Assembly: GCF_040807025.1 (NCBI RefSeq)
Contig: NC_090945.1
Location: 77,600,088 to 77,664,087, forward strand
From: Struthio camelus
Lineage: Eukaryota; Chordata; Aves; Struthioniformes; Struthionidae
Reading direction: 5' to 3'
DNA: 64,000 bases
The translations under genes were made by a program, and so were the position numbers. This document shows, in pieces, positions 1-11,643 of this stretch. Numbering within the stretch: the first letter of the stretch is position 1; the number at the start of each line of letters is the position of its first letter. The notes under the pieces are model-generated. The model had not been told where the DNA came from. It ran no database searches and saw only the letters and a program-made list of their open reading frames with translations.

Positions 1-498
1 GTATCCATGGCTTTGTAGATCTTATATTTTCAATAAAAATTACTCGAATAATCTTGAGTGGAAATAAAAAGGGTTTATTTGTTTTTACTTTTTCCAGTTC
101 CTACAGTGGGGGCTATTATCATGGTAAAGAAAAAGATAACCATATTGACTGTGTCTTTCTCCCTTAAGTAAAGCTCAATTTAATGTGATATTTTCAGACA
201 TAGCCCCCTTTTCTTCAGATCATAGAGGAGTCCCATTGAAGTCAATGGCACAATTGTTTTTAGTGTAAGGTTTCACCACAGTTTCGAGTGGCATCATTCC
301 CCTAGTCAAGTGCAACAGCCCAGTCCCGCTCTTGCTGCCTGCAGTGGTGACAATCAGGGTCCTAACAGTCCATCACAGATGTTTTTCACCGTTCTACTTA
401 GCGACCAGTGCAGTGTTACCTGTGGTGATAGTACCTTGGGATGTGTCATCTAGGGATGAAAACAGTGTTCTGTTTTTATTAATTTTAAGCTGAATATT

Positions 499-555
499 TG
501 TGTGTGTGTGCTTTGTGTGTGTGCATGCATGCATGCATTTGTGTGTGCGCGCGCA
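499..555. repeat. TG / GCAT / GC simple repeat
   Basis: Compound microsatellite: TG dinucleotides, then four GCAT tetranucleotides, then TG and CG dinucleotides. The alternating purine-pyrimidine pattern is Z-DNA-prone. The short open frame over it is an artefact of the repeat. Confidence 0.85.
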
Positions 556-2330
556 ACTGTACCTGTAATCATAACATTACTGCACAAGGAATACTGCTTA
601 CTCCGAGATTAAATGCAACAACTGCGTTGGCAGTTCTACCATTTTGTGTCATGACCGTGCTTTTCACAGGTGAGAGTATATTACTTTGAAGGTGATCTTT
701 TTTCTCTACAATTACCACATGGGGAAAGAATGAACAGAGAAGAGATGACAGGGCTAGATCTTTTCCTCTGTGGAAGAGGCTCCGGAGAGATGAAGTCATC
801 AAGAATTTTTTTATGGAGACATAGAGGGTTTGGCCTGTTTCCCGTCTAGAGAAGAAGAGGAAGTTCATTCCTTTGCACCGTGCAGGTGTCAGTAGGATAT
901 ATGCCTGTCCTTGCTTCTGGGTCAGCTCTTCCTCTAGCTCCTCGGGAACCGTATTATGAGTGCACCCTCCACCATCGCAGAACGGAGGCATAGAAAGTGT
1001 GGCCGAAAATTGTTAACTTTTTTTCTGCAGATTCTGCACGGCAATTAGCACAGTGAATATTCCTTCACTCCCATCCTGTCTCTGCCCAGTTTGTGGCCTC
1101 CCAAGCCTGCCGAGGTTGGCTTTTTAGCTTCCTGAAAGAGGAAGGTTTGACCAGTTGGAAGCCTACAACGCATAGTCAGCCAGAGACTAGATCCTGTATC
1201 TTCTTGTGCAAAACCCCAGCTCAGCCTAGTGAGAGTTTTATCAGATTAAGAAAGACATGAAAAGGCCCCCAAGAATTCATCAGAAGGAAAGTTTTTATCC
1301 AAAACATTAACTTCTTAGCGTAAGATGTGGGATGACAAAAATATTTTTTTTTAGAAGCCAGTATAACTTGCATCCAGCTTTTCCTGACCTTAAAAGGTAT
1401 TAACTTTCTTGACATTAATGGTTATGGGTTCAGCTGTACCAGTTTCAGCTTAATATTATTTGTAAAGTAGTTACTTGTGCTGATCTAGGTACTACAAACA
1501 CATTAGCGTGATAAATATCAGCATTCTGAGGATCTTGCTGTCCGTTGTGCTTAATCGATTTCTGTGGAGGAACTCCATGCCAAAGATCAGACCTTGGACA
1601 CTGAAAGCCGCGGAGTTGTGTGTATGGAAGGTTAGTCTGCAAAGGCGCTCCTGTTCATTACCCCGATGCATGTTTAGCTACACAATGTACTTCTTTTCTT
1701 GCAGGTCTTTATTTACAGCAGTCTCCACTAGTGTGAGAAGTGATTATTTCACCACTTTACCAGCACTAAAACAGGCAGATAATTATTACTGAAATTTTTC
1801 ATCCTCACAGATCATCCCTGTGGGGGAGGGGGAAACATTTTAAAAAAGAACCACTTGTACACTTCTATTTTATGATGGTATCGATAAAGTAATGTCTGCA
1901 AAACAGATTGTTTCAGAAATCTGTTAGGTTGGTTTTCTACTAGAGGTCATTGGTTTTGTTTGTGTACGAAGCAAGAACAGTCTTGACACTTAATGCACCA
2001 GCAGTGCACTTACCAAAATTTGTGGAAGGAGAATTGAATTAGATCTATTTTTTTAAAGAAGAGTTGCAGTCCTTATAAAACTAATGAGGCAAACATATCA
2101 GAAGTTAACAGAAGTTTCACCAGCAGTGAAATTAGTCCATTTGCATAAGTGATTGACTAAATGCAATATTCTTAATTGGTAGCTGCAAAGCAACATCTCA
2201 AGTGTGTTATGTAGCTACCTAAAATTAAAATGCAGGGCATATACTAAACAGAAACTATTAGAAACCATTTGGCAATCTTGGCTGTTCTTTTTATCTAAAA
2301 TGTCATAAATTAATCCCAGCAAAAGATTCC

Positions 2331-2350
2331 GGGGGGGGGGCGGGGAGGGG
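2331..2350 (+). repeat. G-run
   Basis: Ten consecutive G, then C and two further G4 blocks. This can form a G-quadruplex on the + strand. It is followed by the palindrome GTGCAC. Confidence 0.8.
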
Positions 2351-3700
2351 TGCACGTGCACCTAGAGAGCTGCCTTTTAGCAAAGCAGAGTGAAGGCAAC
2401 TAATTTCAGGATTTCTTCCTGCCATTTTGTGTAAGAGGTGTGAAATGTGATTACACATAATTCATGTAATTTAAAGGGTCTGTGCAATAAGGATTTTTAA
2501 GCGATGGTATTTCAGAACACATGCACTGAAAGAGAGCCTTCTGCTGTACAGGTTAGTTTACTGCTCAAATTATCTAAAGGTGTTAGCGGGTGGGTTCTGT
2601 GCCAGAGCCATTGAGACCTAGAGCCAAAAGGACCGGTTCATAGTCTGTGAGATGTATTATATTGTAAAGATTAATTTGTACACACGTACGTGGTGCTTGC
2701 TACGTTCTGTAGCACACAGAGTATTGTGTTGTATCATTATCTCGTCCTTATATAAATACAAATTTTTATACCTTTTTGTTGTGGCTTTCAGTTTTTTTTT
2801 TATTTTTCATTTGTTTTTTGTGTAGAGTGTTTCTCCTCCTTGCAAATCTCTTCATATAGGTTTAATGACTACGTAATAAGGAGCTCACTGAGTTTTAGCT
2901 ATTCAAATTAGTAGTATGGTATTAAGTTTGGAGTGCTATTTAAATTAAAGTTTTTACATACGTTGGCCCAATGTAACCCCAGCAGTCATTAACAGCACCA
3001 TGGCTGCTGTGTAAATTTCCACTATTGCGTTTCTGAAGACAAACCAAACTCTAAAACAAAGTGCAAACTGAAATGCATGAGTTTCTGTTCTAAGTAATTA
3101 CACTGTAATCACTCCAGCTCTGTACAAGACACAAAAAAAAAATGTTAAAAAACAATCTATGAGTTCTTCACGGGTATTTTGTTAAAATGAACATGAAATT
3201 CACATCACAAGCAATATATAACCAGACAAAAAAAGGAAAATTTTAGTTTGTTGCTAGAGGGAGGGAAGGGGGTAGAGAACAGAATTGAATTGCTTTTGCA
3301 AATTGTATCATTTTACTTTCACTTTACTTTTGAGCTGTAATGTGTGATTTCTTTTTTTTTTTTCCACTGTGTCAAGCATATTGCAGTTTAATATAGGGAT
3401 TTCTTAAAAATATACAGATAATAGTTTTAACTTGAAGCCATGGCAAGTAGTTTGTCAATAGGTTTATGCTTAATTCAAATCAGCTGAGCTGCTGAATCAG
3501 TAAAAACATTCATGCACAAAATGCAGTAAAGCCTGGTAAACTATTTTTGTAGCAAAGCTTCATCTGAAAATACCACTATCACAGAATAAGCATAAAATAC
3601 AATCCAGAAAATCATTAGATTACTGTAAATTGGTCTCCAACAGGAAATGAGATACAATAAACTTTTAATAGTGTTATTCTGCACAAGAATTAATCAAATG

Positions 3701-6700
3701 GGATAAAAGAGTTACGATAAATGTTATGGCACTATTTTTGTAAATCCTGTACAGTTTATGGAGTGTACAGCCTCTTATAAGATGTTTGCAATGTTTTATG
3801 ATCTGTTTATAAGAAAGTAAACTTGCATACCTTGCTAATGATGAATGTTTCACTTTTAATATTAAAAGTACACAAGCTTGCCTGTCAGGATAAAAATATT
3901 GTATTTTCAAAATCAATTTAAATGGAAAAGAGCTATAAATCAGAAATAAATTCATGATGATAAAACCACCAGCTTCTTCTAAAATAGGTAGTTTAAAGTG
4001 GTTTCAGTGGCAAAGTTATTATTACCATTATGCTTCTGAATTTGTGAATTACCCAGCATTTTTAAGGACCATGCTACGACAAGGAAGGTATGATTATGGT
4101 ATTGTGGATAGACTGCGAATGGGGGGCTGGCATTACTGGTGCCAGAACAGGCTGGGTTTGGATAAGCTGAGGCTGCTGCTGGTAGGAGGCAACTTTCCTT
4201 TCGCCCACTGAGTTTTTACGCTCCCCAGGCTGCAGAAGCAGCGCTATAAAAGCTCTCTCGTGTGTGCAGAGGACCCCGTGCACGGGGGGCAAGAGTAGTG
4301 GGAGCAGTGGGAGCAGAGCAGGCGAACGGGAGCTTCCGGCTGAGCTTCCCAGTCCCTGTCCAGGCTCCTGCTGGGTCCTGGCATCTCTTGCCACACCGAG
4401 GTTCAGTTTCTTATGAACAAAACCCATCGGCAGACAACTCTGCTGACCTAGAGGTTTTAATCTAAAATGGGGTCAATTAAACAAACTGAATTTTCTAGAA
4501 AAAGTTAACCTTGTGCAACATATGTCTAACTACATTAGTAGTGTTAGCCCGAAAGCACAGGCACTTTTTATTTAAGGCATTGAATCCAATAAAGCTGAAG
4601 AAAATAAAATGCTTCAACCTGCTCCCCTGGCAATACAAGGTTTCAGAATGAAACCCACAGTTCCTCTAGAAAGAAGATGTGTGTGCTTGTGATAGAAAGC
4701 GAACTGGTGCCAAATTTCTATATTCTGACTTTATTATTATAAAAATCATACTTCAGAAGCTGTACTTAATCCAGAATATAACTTTGCTTAAAGTAAAGAC
4801 TTATTTTTAGTTCCGTGTGTTTCCAAAGAATAGTTGGTACTGCAGTGCTCTGCATCAGGGACCCATAAAATCCTGCTGCTACTAGCAGATGTGACTGTGA
4901 CTATGAACAGTATGATGCAAACCTAAAAAGCTTTTACACTGTTACAGTTCATCAGCTAAAAACTTATTTCCAAGCTTTTTATTTCAATTCTTTCTTCTCC
5001 AAAAAAAAAAACAAAAGCCCAAACCTAAGGCAGTGATAAGCAAAATGCTTTAATATGAGCTGCAATGCCCATGTGAGCCTGGCAGCTCCTCAGGTTTTTT
5101 CCTTAAAGCCTTGGCTAATAGGTAATCGACAGCTTCTCACTGAGGTATCAGACACAACTATGTCATATTTTGCAGTGAAACAAATGCAATATGGCATCTG
5201 TGAAACAATGCAGAGCTTGCAGACATCCTTCCAGAAGTGACTATGTCTTAATCTGCAGGAATCCACCATAAAATGCCTTATAAATGCAATATGTTATCTA
5301 AGCAGTCTCTCTAGTTCTCAGACACAAATGCAAAACAACTGCTCCTAGAAGAGAAAAAAAGGGAAAGGTCAGCCTTTAATTATGTTTTGACAAAACACAA
5401 TCAGGAAAAAAATGATTCAGAGAAAAAGATTCTTGACCCACAAAAGAGCTGCAAAACTGAACATACTGAAGCATATGGGGCTGCGGTTGCATGGAGAAAT
5501 GGACTACAAGAAGTTCCAAAGATATGTTTGTAACACCAGTCAGGGAAAGGCTGTTGTTTAATCTCTATCCCTAAAAGCTGATATGGTCTGACAAATGAAA
5601 ATTTGTTTCACATTAGAGGCTTGTTCTTTCAAAATGAGAAGTTTAAATGCACAGTGTTCTGACCTAAAATATTCAATTTCTAGCCTGAACTCCTATGCTA
5701 AGGGGGATTATGAGATCATACTGTCTGTCAACTCCTCTTTCGTCCATCTGTTCCCCTCCTCCTTTCCTTGATACCTTTTGAACCTGCCGGCTCATTTTGA
5801 CTAAATTTGACAAAGCAGAGATAGGATGGGGCCTGCAAAGGTATTAAGTGGTGAAAACTTTTATGAAAATCCAGTGTCTGGGTAGAGAGAGAACTAAATT
5901 ATTTCCTATGCTCAGTAAGCCTGAAGGCAGGCACAACCGACCTCTTAAGTGTTCTGAGAGGTGGCTGCTGGCCAACACGTATGTGGCTCCCAACCAGCTA
6001 CAGAATTTGTATATTCCCCTACTCGCCCAGCTAGACAGACAGGGTTGTTGGTTTTGTGAAAGACCACATGGGAGGTGTAATGCAATCATATGTGTGCGAG
6101 TCGGGGTGGGGGGGGGGGGAGGAGGAAAGAGGGAGAGGAACTGGCAACACAGGGAACTGAAGATACTAGCTACAGCAATCTAGATGGCCGATTGTCAGTT
6201 TACTAAATCCTCCTTTACCACGTCTTCTTCCTTGTAGGATGTGGATTTCAATTGCAGATCTGAATAGCTCTCAGCACAGCAGGATTTTAGATTTACTACA
6301 GGACAAGTTGACTTCAGTGACAGTAACTGACTGACCTGAAACTGCCATTGTCTCATGAAATAAGCTAGCCAATACTTTTGTTCCTTCCGGATCAGAAAGA
6401 TGCGGTGCACTGAATCTGCAAGACCATTTGAAAACTTAAGGTGGTCTAAATTGTGCTGCATATCGGACAGTAATCCTAAGGTGAGGAATTCTGGCTCGTT
6501 CTGCCTGTGAAAACTCACTGCCAGATCAGGGTTTCATTTAGAAGTGTATTATTTCACATGGACCACACTATACTACGAATCAACATTCTACGCTTTTTCC
6601 AGGCAATGCAGGTGCTGATTTTGGTCTACAGAAATTCATGTGAGTTAGTCCTAGCTGGGCTGAACCGAAGAGGTTGTTTATTTCCCTGCGTTGACTCATA

Positions 6701-7344
6701 TCAAAAACTGATTAGAGAAGCTGCACATTTAGGACATGTAGTTGGAGGGTTCAACCACCCACATAACAGACTAGGTCAATGCCTCATCAGGGTGAGATAT
6801 AAAGATAAAATTTCTGGATTCAGTAAATGACTGCTTTCTAGAGTAACTGGCCTTAGAAATCACAACAAAATATGTCATTCTGAATTTAGTTTTCAGCAGT
6901 GCAGAGGATCTGATTCAAGAATGGGAGAGCTGCTCTGTAGTAGCAACCACAGTATAATTAGGCTTCACACTGTCACAAGTAAGAGCAAGCCAAATAGAGC
7001 ATACAGATACTCAATTTTAAGAAAACGAACTGTGTAAAAATAGGACAAATCCCCCCCCTCACGCACCCCAAAAATAGCAGTTCAAAAAGTGAGAAGCCTG
7101 CAAACAGCCAGAAAGCTCTTAAAAATAGAGTACTAGAAGCCAAGGTAAAATGTGCAACACAAATAAGAGACAAAGTGGTCCAAAAAAACCCCTGCATGGT
7201 TTGATGTGAAAGGAGGCTATCATGAGGCAAACAGGAAAGCCTAGAAAAACATGGCATGCGCAATGTAAACAGGAAAATAAGAGGGCAAGAAAGAATTTGA
7301 GCAGCGTCTTATAAAAGACGTTCAAACCGTTAGTAAAATTTTAC
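3701..7344. other. Non-coding flank, no gene recognised
   Basis: I see no gene here. Short open frames occur on both strands but none resembles a known protein. The stretch holds a small GC-richer patch with a TATA-like box (listed separately), a 12-G run at 6108-6119 with G-quadruplex potential, and A-runs near 5000. The overlapping open frames at 3954-4465 on opposite strands are shadows of the GC-rich patch. Confidence 0.5.
4195..4440 (+). promoter_or_regulatory. GC-richer patch with a TATA-like box
   Basis: CTATAAAAG at 4243-4251 sits in a short GC-richer block inside AT-rich flank. The block looks like a small TATA promoter or the core of an old solo LTR. I find no matching LTR end inverted repeats or target duplication, so its nature is open. 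Confidence 0.25.
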
Positions 7345-7990
7345 TTGACGATCAGCTCAGCACTGGCCATTAAAATTCAGAAAAGAGGCCCTGGAATCAT
7401 TGTTGACAGTTCTCTGTTGGCTCTGTTGGCAGCAGCAGCCCAAAAGCCAACAGAACAGGGGGCATCGTTAAGAAAAGTTATTGGGAACAAGACATAGGTC
7501 ATGATTTTGCTGTGGTAGAAAACTCTGGTGCATCCACAGCTTGAGGACTGCTCTGCATCTCAGGAAAGGCACAGGGGAGTTACAAAAGCTACAGAGAAGG
7601 GCAACGGAAATAATTAAGGGACCGGAGCACCCACTTTACAAGGAGAGAGCAAACTTTGGAACTCTTCAAATTGCGGAGGACAAAGCTGAACAGAAAAATA
7701 CTTGTGGCTTTCTGAACGACTATGAAAGCAATGAATAAAGTAAATGCAGAGGTGGTATTCATCAAATCCTGCAGTATTAGAACTAAGGGTCACCTGATGA
7801 TAGAAAGAGATGTGCTTAAAAGCAATAAAAGGAAGTGCTTTTTTACGTTGTGCATAGTGCTGTTTTGGAATTTGTTGCCTCATGAGGTTTTACAGCTAGA
7901 CGAGTTCACAAAGGGATTAGAAAAATTCACGGCCACCAAGTCCACGAATAAACACTAAATTACTAGGTGGGGATGGAGGCTCTAAAATCA
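7345..7990 (+). mobile_element. Old CR1-type LINE fragment, 3' part of the reverse transcriptase ORF
   Basis: In two reading frames (7541-7738 and 7722-7958) the translation follows the C-terminal end of CR1-family ORF2: a VHPQLED-like start, ELQKLQRRATEIIKG, a central Phe/Leu-rich block, a stretch around the FWNLLP core, and a final KFT-like end. The frame shifts near 7725, so the copy is dead. The same family recurs at about 40015-40740 in the same orientation. The style (GTTGTTGACAGTTCTCTG upstream, RATEIIKG) is that of old sauropsid CR1 copies, not the young bird CR1 with the terminal octamer repeat. Boundaries are approximate. Confidence 0.8.
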
Positions 7991-8559
7991 TTAATATCGC
8001 AGCTGTGGAGACAGGGGTGGTAAAAGCAGCCAGGCCTTTCCTGAACTTTTCCAAGTTTAGTGAATTACTCCTACTGCCAGGAGACAAGACTCCTGGGCTA
8101 GTGGTTCGGACCACTGACCTAACTGGGCATTTCTCATGTTCTTCAGGTCAGAAATTTCCAACGTCTTCAGAACCACAGCTCCTTCAGGTGTGACTTCCAC
8201 AGGCGGGACGCCCTGGCTATTAAACCCTTACAAAAATACAAAGCCCCGGAGACGTTATTCTGACTGGTTTTACAGGACAGTTCCGCTGTCAACAAGGAGA
8301 TGCACTAAGCTGCAACAGGAAAGGCCAGGCACGTCAGCACGAGCCTTTGTCTCTCAGCGTAGGGGAACCTGATGAGCAGAAGTGACTGAAGCTGCAGTCT
8401 GGGTCGGGCTCCACAGCATGAGGGCCTCTCCGCGCTCTGCCTCCCACACGCTGGGTACAACCACCCAACGGGCCAAAGCTCTGCCGCCCCTCCCTAGGGA
8501 TTCACTGGCAACGGTGGAGGAGAGTAGCGGATCCACTAAAATAAATTAATAAATAAAAC
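7991..8559. other. Promoter-proximal flank
   Basis: Unique-looking sequence of rising GC content between the old CR1 fragment and the CpG island. I see no gene. A divergent transcript leaving the CpG island on the - strand would begin here, but I see no coding exon for one. Confidence 0.4.
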
Positions 8560-8898
8560 GGCTTCACGCGGCGGGTGAGAAGACAGCGGTAACCCCCACC
8601 CCCTCCCCGCCCCCGCGAGGCGGCCGCCCGCCGCGGGCCAACGGCCGCACAGCCGCGCGGGGCACGCCGGGCCGGGCCGTTGGAGCCGCGGCCGGCGGCA
8701 GGCGGTCACGCTCCCGGCCACGCCCCGTGGCGCGAGGCGCGCTTGCGCGGCCGCCTCCCTCCGGAAGGAGGGCGCTGAAGCGGCGCGGGGGGCGGGGGTG
8801 TTCGCGCGCGCGCGCTGCCCTGCGTAGCGGGCAGAGCGCGCGAGACTTAGCGCGTGGCGGGCGGTTTGAGCCGCTGCCGGCGCCGCTAACGGCCTCCC

Positions 8899-8930
8899 GC
8901 CCCTCCCCCCGCCGCGCCCCTCCCCCCGCC
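8899..8930 (+). repeat. 17-bp direct repeat in the promoter
   Basis: The block GCCCCTCCCCCCGCC occurs twice with a 17-bp period (8899-8913 and 8916-8930). Its C-rich, Sp1/KLF-like character suggests duplicated GC-box binding sites in the core promoter. Confidence 0.75.
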
Positions 8931-8984
8931 GCGCCGCGGGTGACGGCGGCCCGCGCGCTTCCTCGGTCTTCCCGCCATTTTCTG

Positions 8985-9044
8985 TGCCTCACCCCCGCCC
9001 CCCTTCCCCCCCTCCCCGCAGTACCTCGGCGGCAGAGCGCTGTG
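8985..9044 (+). other. HAUS3: Non-coding first exon (5' UTR) shared by HAUS3 and probably POLN
   Basis: A strong donor, GTG|GTGAGT, at 9044/9045 lies inside the CpG island just after the E2F/YY1-like motifs. The next strong acceptor is the pyrimidine-rich CTTTCTCCTGTGCAG at 10603, giving a 1.56-kb first intron. The exon start is not visible; it is placed only roughly, downstream of the YY1-like site, which usually lies close to the start of transcription. No in-frame coding start is used here. Confidence 0.6.
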
Positions 9045-10603
9045 GTGAGTAGCCGGCTGTGTGGGGTGGGGGGCTTGCTCGTAGCGGGAGGGGAACGGCC
9101 GCAGCAGGATCCCTTCTGCCCTCCGCCTCTTCGTGCCGTCCTGCCCCGGGACGGCTCTTAGCCGGCATCGCCTTGGGAGCGTAGGCAGCGGGCGGCGGCG
9201 GCTGTCCCGGAGTTGGGGACTGCTCAGCGGGCGTTTGGGCTTATGGCCACTGGGAAAAAGCCTGCACGGGTCCCTGAGGACCCCCTTTCCGGTGCTGCTT
9301 AAGGCCATGCTAAGTCCGTGCTGGGGACTGCGAGCACGGGTTAGAGGTTCTTCAGAGGTCCTGAGGCGTTGCCTTTGATGTCTGATGGCGGCCTGAGCGG
9401 CTGTGTCTGCCTGCCTTTCGCATATGTGTGCATAAACCTACAAGTAGGCGAGTTCCTTCTTTGTTTGTTTTACTTTGAAGACGGTCCTTTTATAGCACGC
9501 AAGACTGAGGGCACTTAGGGGACTGCACTAGGACATGATGCCTGAATAACAAATGCTGTTCTTTATGTGTAATTCATAACGCCAAGTAAAAACAGAAACC
9601 AAATTTCAGAAGAATGCGTTTGTCCTTTCAGCCTTTATGTCTCCCTGGAAAGTTGGCAAAGTGATTTTTTTTTTTTTTCTGGTGAAATATATGCCTTAGA
9701 ACCGAGGTGTTTAATAAGGCTAAACTCTTTAAAAAAAAAAAAAAACAGAACGGAAAACAAAAAACTGAATATTGCACCCCTAAAAATGCAAGCAAAGCCT
9801 CCTGAAATTCTTGATAAGTTGTCCTATTCTTTTGCTTTTGTTGCTCATTCTTTAAGATAAGTGGTCAAGATAAAACCAATTGTGCGATTTAAGGATTCTC
9901 CAAAAAAAAAAAAAAAACCCCACCCACCCACCTACCAAACCTCAAAGCTGATGTTTTGCATGCTGAGGGGAAATGCTCCCTTTTCTTGTAACATTTTAAT
10001 TATGATTCCTCTCACAATAGAGTATACTCGTTTGTGCACAACTTTTTTTTGTGTGTTGATTAATAAATAACTGCCTTATTACATTCTGATGTCATATTAG
10101 AGGGCTTCTTGTCCATTGTCAGAGGAAACTTTAAAATGGAGATTTGGAAGACAAGATTCTACTGGCTAAATAAAAATAAATGTCTGTAAGCAAGATCTTG
10201 AAGTGCAAGGTAACGTCGTTTTGACTTTGGTTTTAGAATAGACTGACCTCCCCTTATTTTGGAGGTGTTTTAAGATTATTTTTTAGTTTAATGTGGGAGA
10301 AACTGTGCAAGTAAATGACTTCTGCAGGACACTGACCTACTCCAGATTTATCCATGTTCCTTTCAATTAATGTTGATACCCTCTTTTATTAGTACAGTTT
10401 TTGTCAATTAAGAATATAAGTGTTTGCAAGGATCTGGGATTTAATTGATATTAGAATTGATAATTAATTAATTAATTTGATGACCAAAATATATTAAGGC
10501 ATCCCTGAAACAGAAACTGGCTCTTATACTTTGAATAGCCATTCTAAACCAGGATAAGATTCAGTTTTCTGATGTGATCTGACACTTGCTTTCTCCTGTG
10601 CAG
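9045..10603 (+). other. HAUS3 intron 1
   Basis: Intron between the non-coding first exon and the first coding exon. It leaves the CpG island within about 150 bp and becomes AT-rich, with homopolymer A or T runs near 9668, 9731 and 9902 and a TTAA tandem near 10460. No other gene is seen. Confidence 0.6.
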
Positions 10604-11643
10604 ACTGTTTTTTATTAAAATACTGAACACTCATTAAAAAAGACAAAAAATACTGCTGGAATAATATCCCTGATATTTCATATATTTGGATCTTTTCTGC
10701 GTACAAAAATATTTTAATCATGAGCTGTGGAAATCAGTTTGTGGAAACTCTTAAGAAAATTGGGTATCCAAAAGCTGAGGAGCTTAATGGAGAAGATTTT
10801 GACTGGCTGTTTGAGTCTGTGGAAGATAAATCGTTTCTGGAGTGGTTTTGTGGAAATGTAAATGAGCAGCATGTGGTATCTGAAAAAGAACTGCAGGATT
10901 TTAATAATCTTATTGAATCTGGAAAGCCCATTTTGGAAGGAAGTGCACTGGATGAAGTCCTTAAAACCTGTAAGTCTTTGGATTCGAAGAACAATAGTCA
11001 GGGGGAGGAAGAAGAAGAGGAAGAACTTAAGAAATTAGAGAATGAATTTCAAACCCTTCAGAAGATGAAAAATCTTAACGTTCATCGATGTAATAAGCTT
11101 CAAATGATGTCTTCCACAAACAGCCAGATGTTACAGGCATTAAAGGGCAAAGAGGAGGAGGCACTTAAAGCTGTGAAAGAAGGCCTGGGAGTGCTTACTG
11201 CAGAAAATAATAAGCTTAATAATGAACTGCTGTCCCTTATTGATGGAGTTAAGAAACTGGCCTCTTTCTTCACTGCTTCAGATTCAGAACAAGGATTAGG
11301 TCCACATCCAGTGTTTTTTTCCCAGCTTTCTTTGGACAAGTATTTGTCTCAGGAAGAACAAAGCACTGCAGCCCTTACTTCATACACAAAAAAACATTTT
11401 TTTCAAGGTATGTCTGAATTAGTTGAAAGTTCACATGAAGAAAACTTTCAGCTTGGCGATATAAGCAAACAAGTGACTTGTGATGAAACTAATGAAGTTT
11501 GTGAAGAAAGTCATGAGATGGCTAGGCTGCAAACAGCATATATTTGTGCTCAGCATCAGCTGATTCAAATGAAAGCTAAAGAAGAGAGTATGAATTCAGC
11601 TATACAATGTGCAGAGAACATGCTGCATTCCTTAAAGACCAAG
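10604..11643 (+). CDS. HAUS3: HAUS3 exon 2: 5' UTR end plus residues 1-308
   Basis: The acceptor CTCCTGTGCAG ends at 10603; 116 bases of 5' UTR precede the ATG at 10720. The donor CCAAG|GTAAGC at 11643/11644 closes the exon in phase 0. The exon holds half of the protein: the conserved N-terminal block, the acidic linker and the first long coiled coils. The open frame runs on 13 codons into the intron, which is read-through and not protein. Confidence 0.95.

Larger units (their letters stand above)
1..3700. other. Non-coding AT-rich flank, possibly the 3' UTR or downstream flank of an upstream gene
   Basis: I see no convincing coding exon here; the short open frames lack splice context and protein-like sequence. 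The DNA is AT-rich with several poly(A)-signal hexamers, for example AATAAA at about 3656. In human the gene upstream of HAUS3 in the same orientation is MXD4, so a long MXD4 3' UTR or its downstream flank is possible. That rests on synteny only; nothing in the sequence proves it. A CCCATTGAAGTCAATGG-like stretch at about 232-248 resembles a phrase common in old amniote repeats, but it is too short to classify. Confidence 0.3.
8560..9190. promoter_or_regulatory. CpG-island promoter of HAUS3 (and probably POLN)
   Basis: This is the only dense CpG cluster in the window, with very high GC and many unmethylated-island style CpGs; AT-rich DNA borders it on both sides. It sits directly upstream of the first-exon donor at 9045. 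Motifs visible near the likely start site are an E2F-like TTCCCGCC (8969-8976) running into a YY1-like CGCCATTTT (8974-8982), and an ETS-like CTTCCTCGG just upstream. There is no TATA box at the expected distance, as is usual for housekeeping genes. Long open frames on both strands here are GC-rich shadows. Confidence 0.85.

Noticed and set aside
569..991. 140-codon open frame on the minus strand
   Set aside because: No recognised family, no splice context, and it lies in AT-rich flank with a microsatellite at its end; probably chance.
1..3700. Calling this MXD4 3' UTR
   Set aside because: Supported only by human gene order; no coding part of MXD4 is visible.
4074..4465. Opposite-strand open frames over the GC-rich patch
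   Set aside because: Both strands open at once due to local composition; Pro/Leu-rich low-complexity translation on the minus strand.
7541..7958. Open frames that look like a host protein
   Set aside because: They match the CR1 ORF2 C terminus and change frame midway; transposon remnant.
8564..9308. Long overlapping open frames on both strands in the CpG island
   Set aside because: High GC removes stop codons; translations are Arg/Pro/Gly/Ala-rich and low in complexity, with no splice or homology support.
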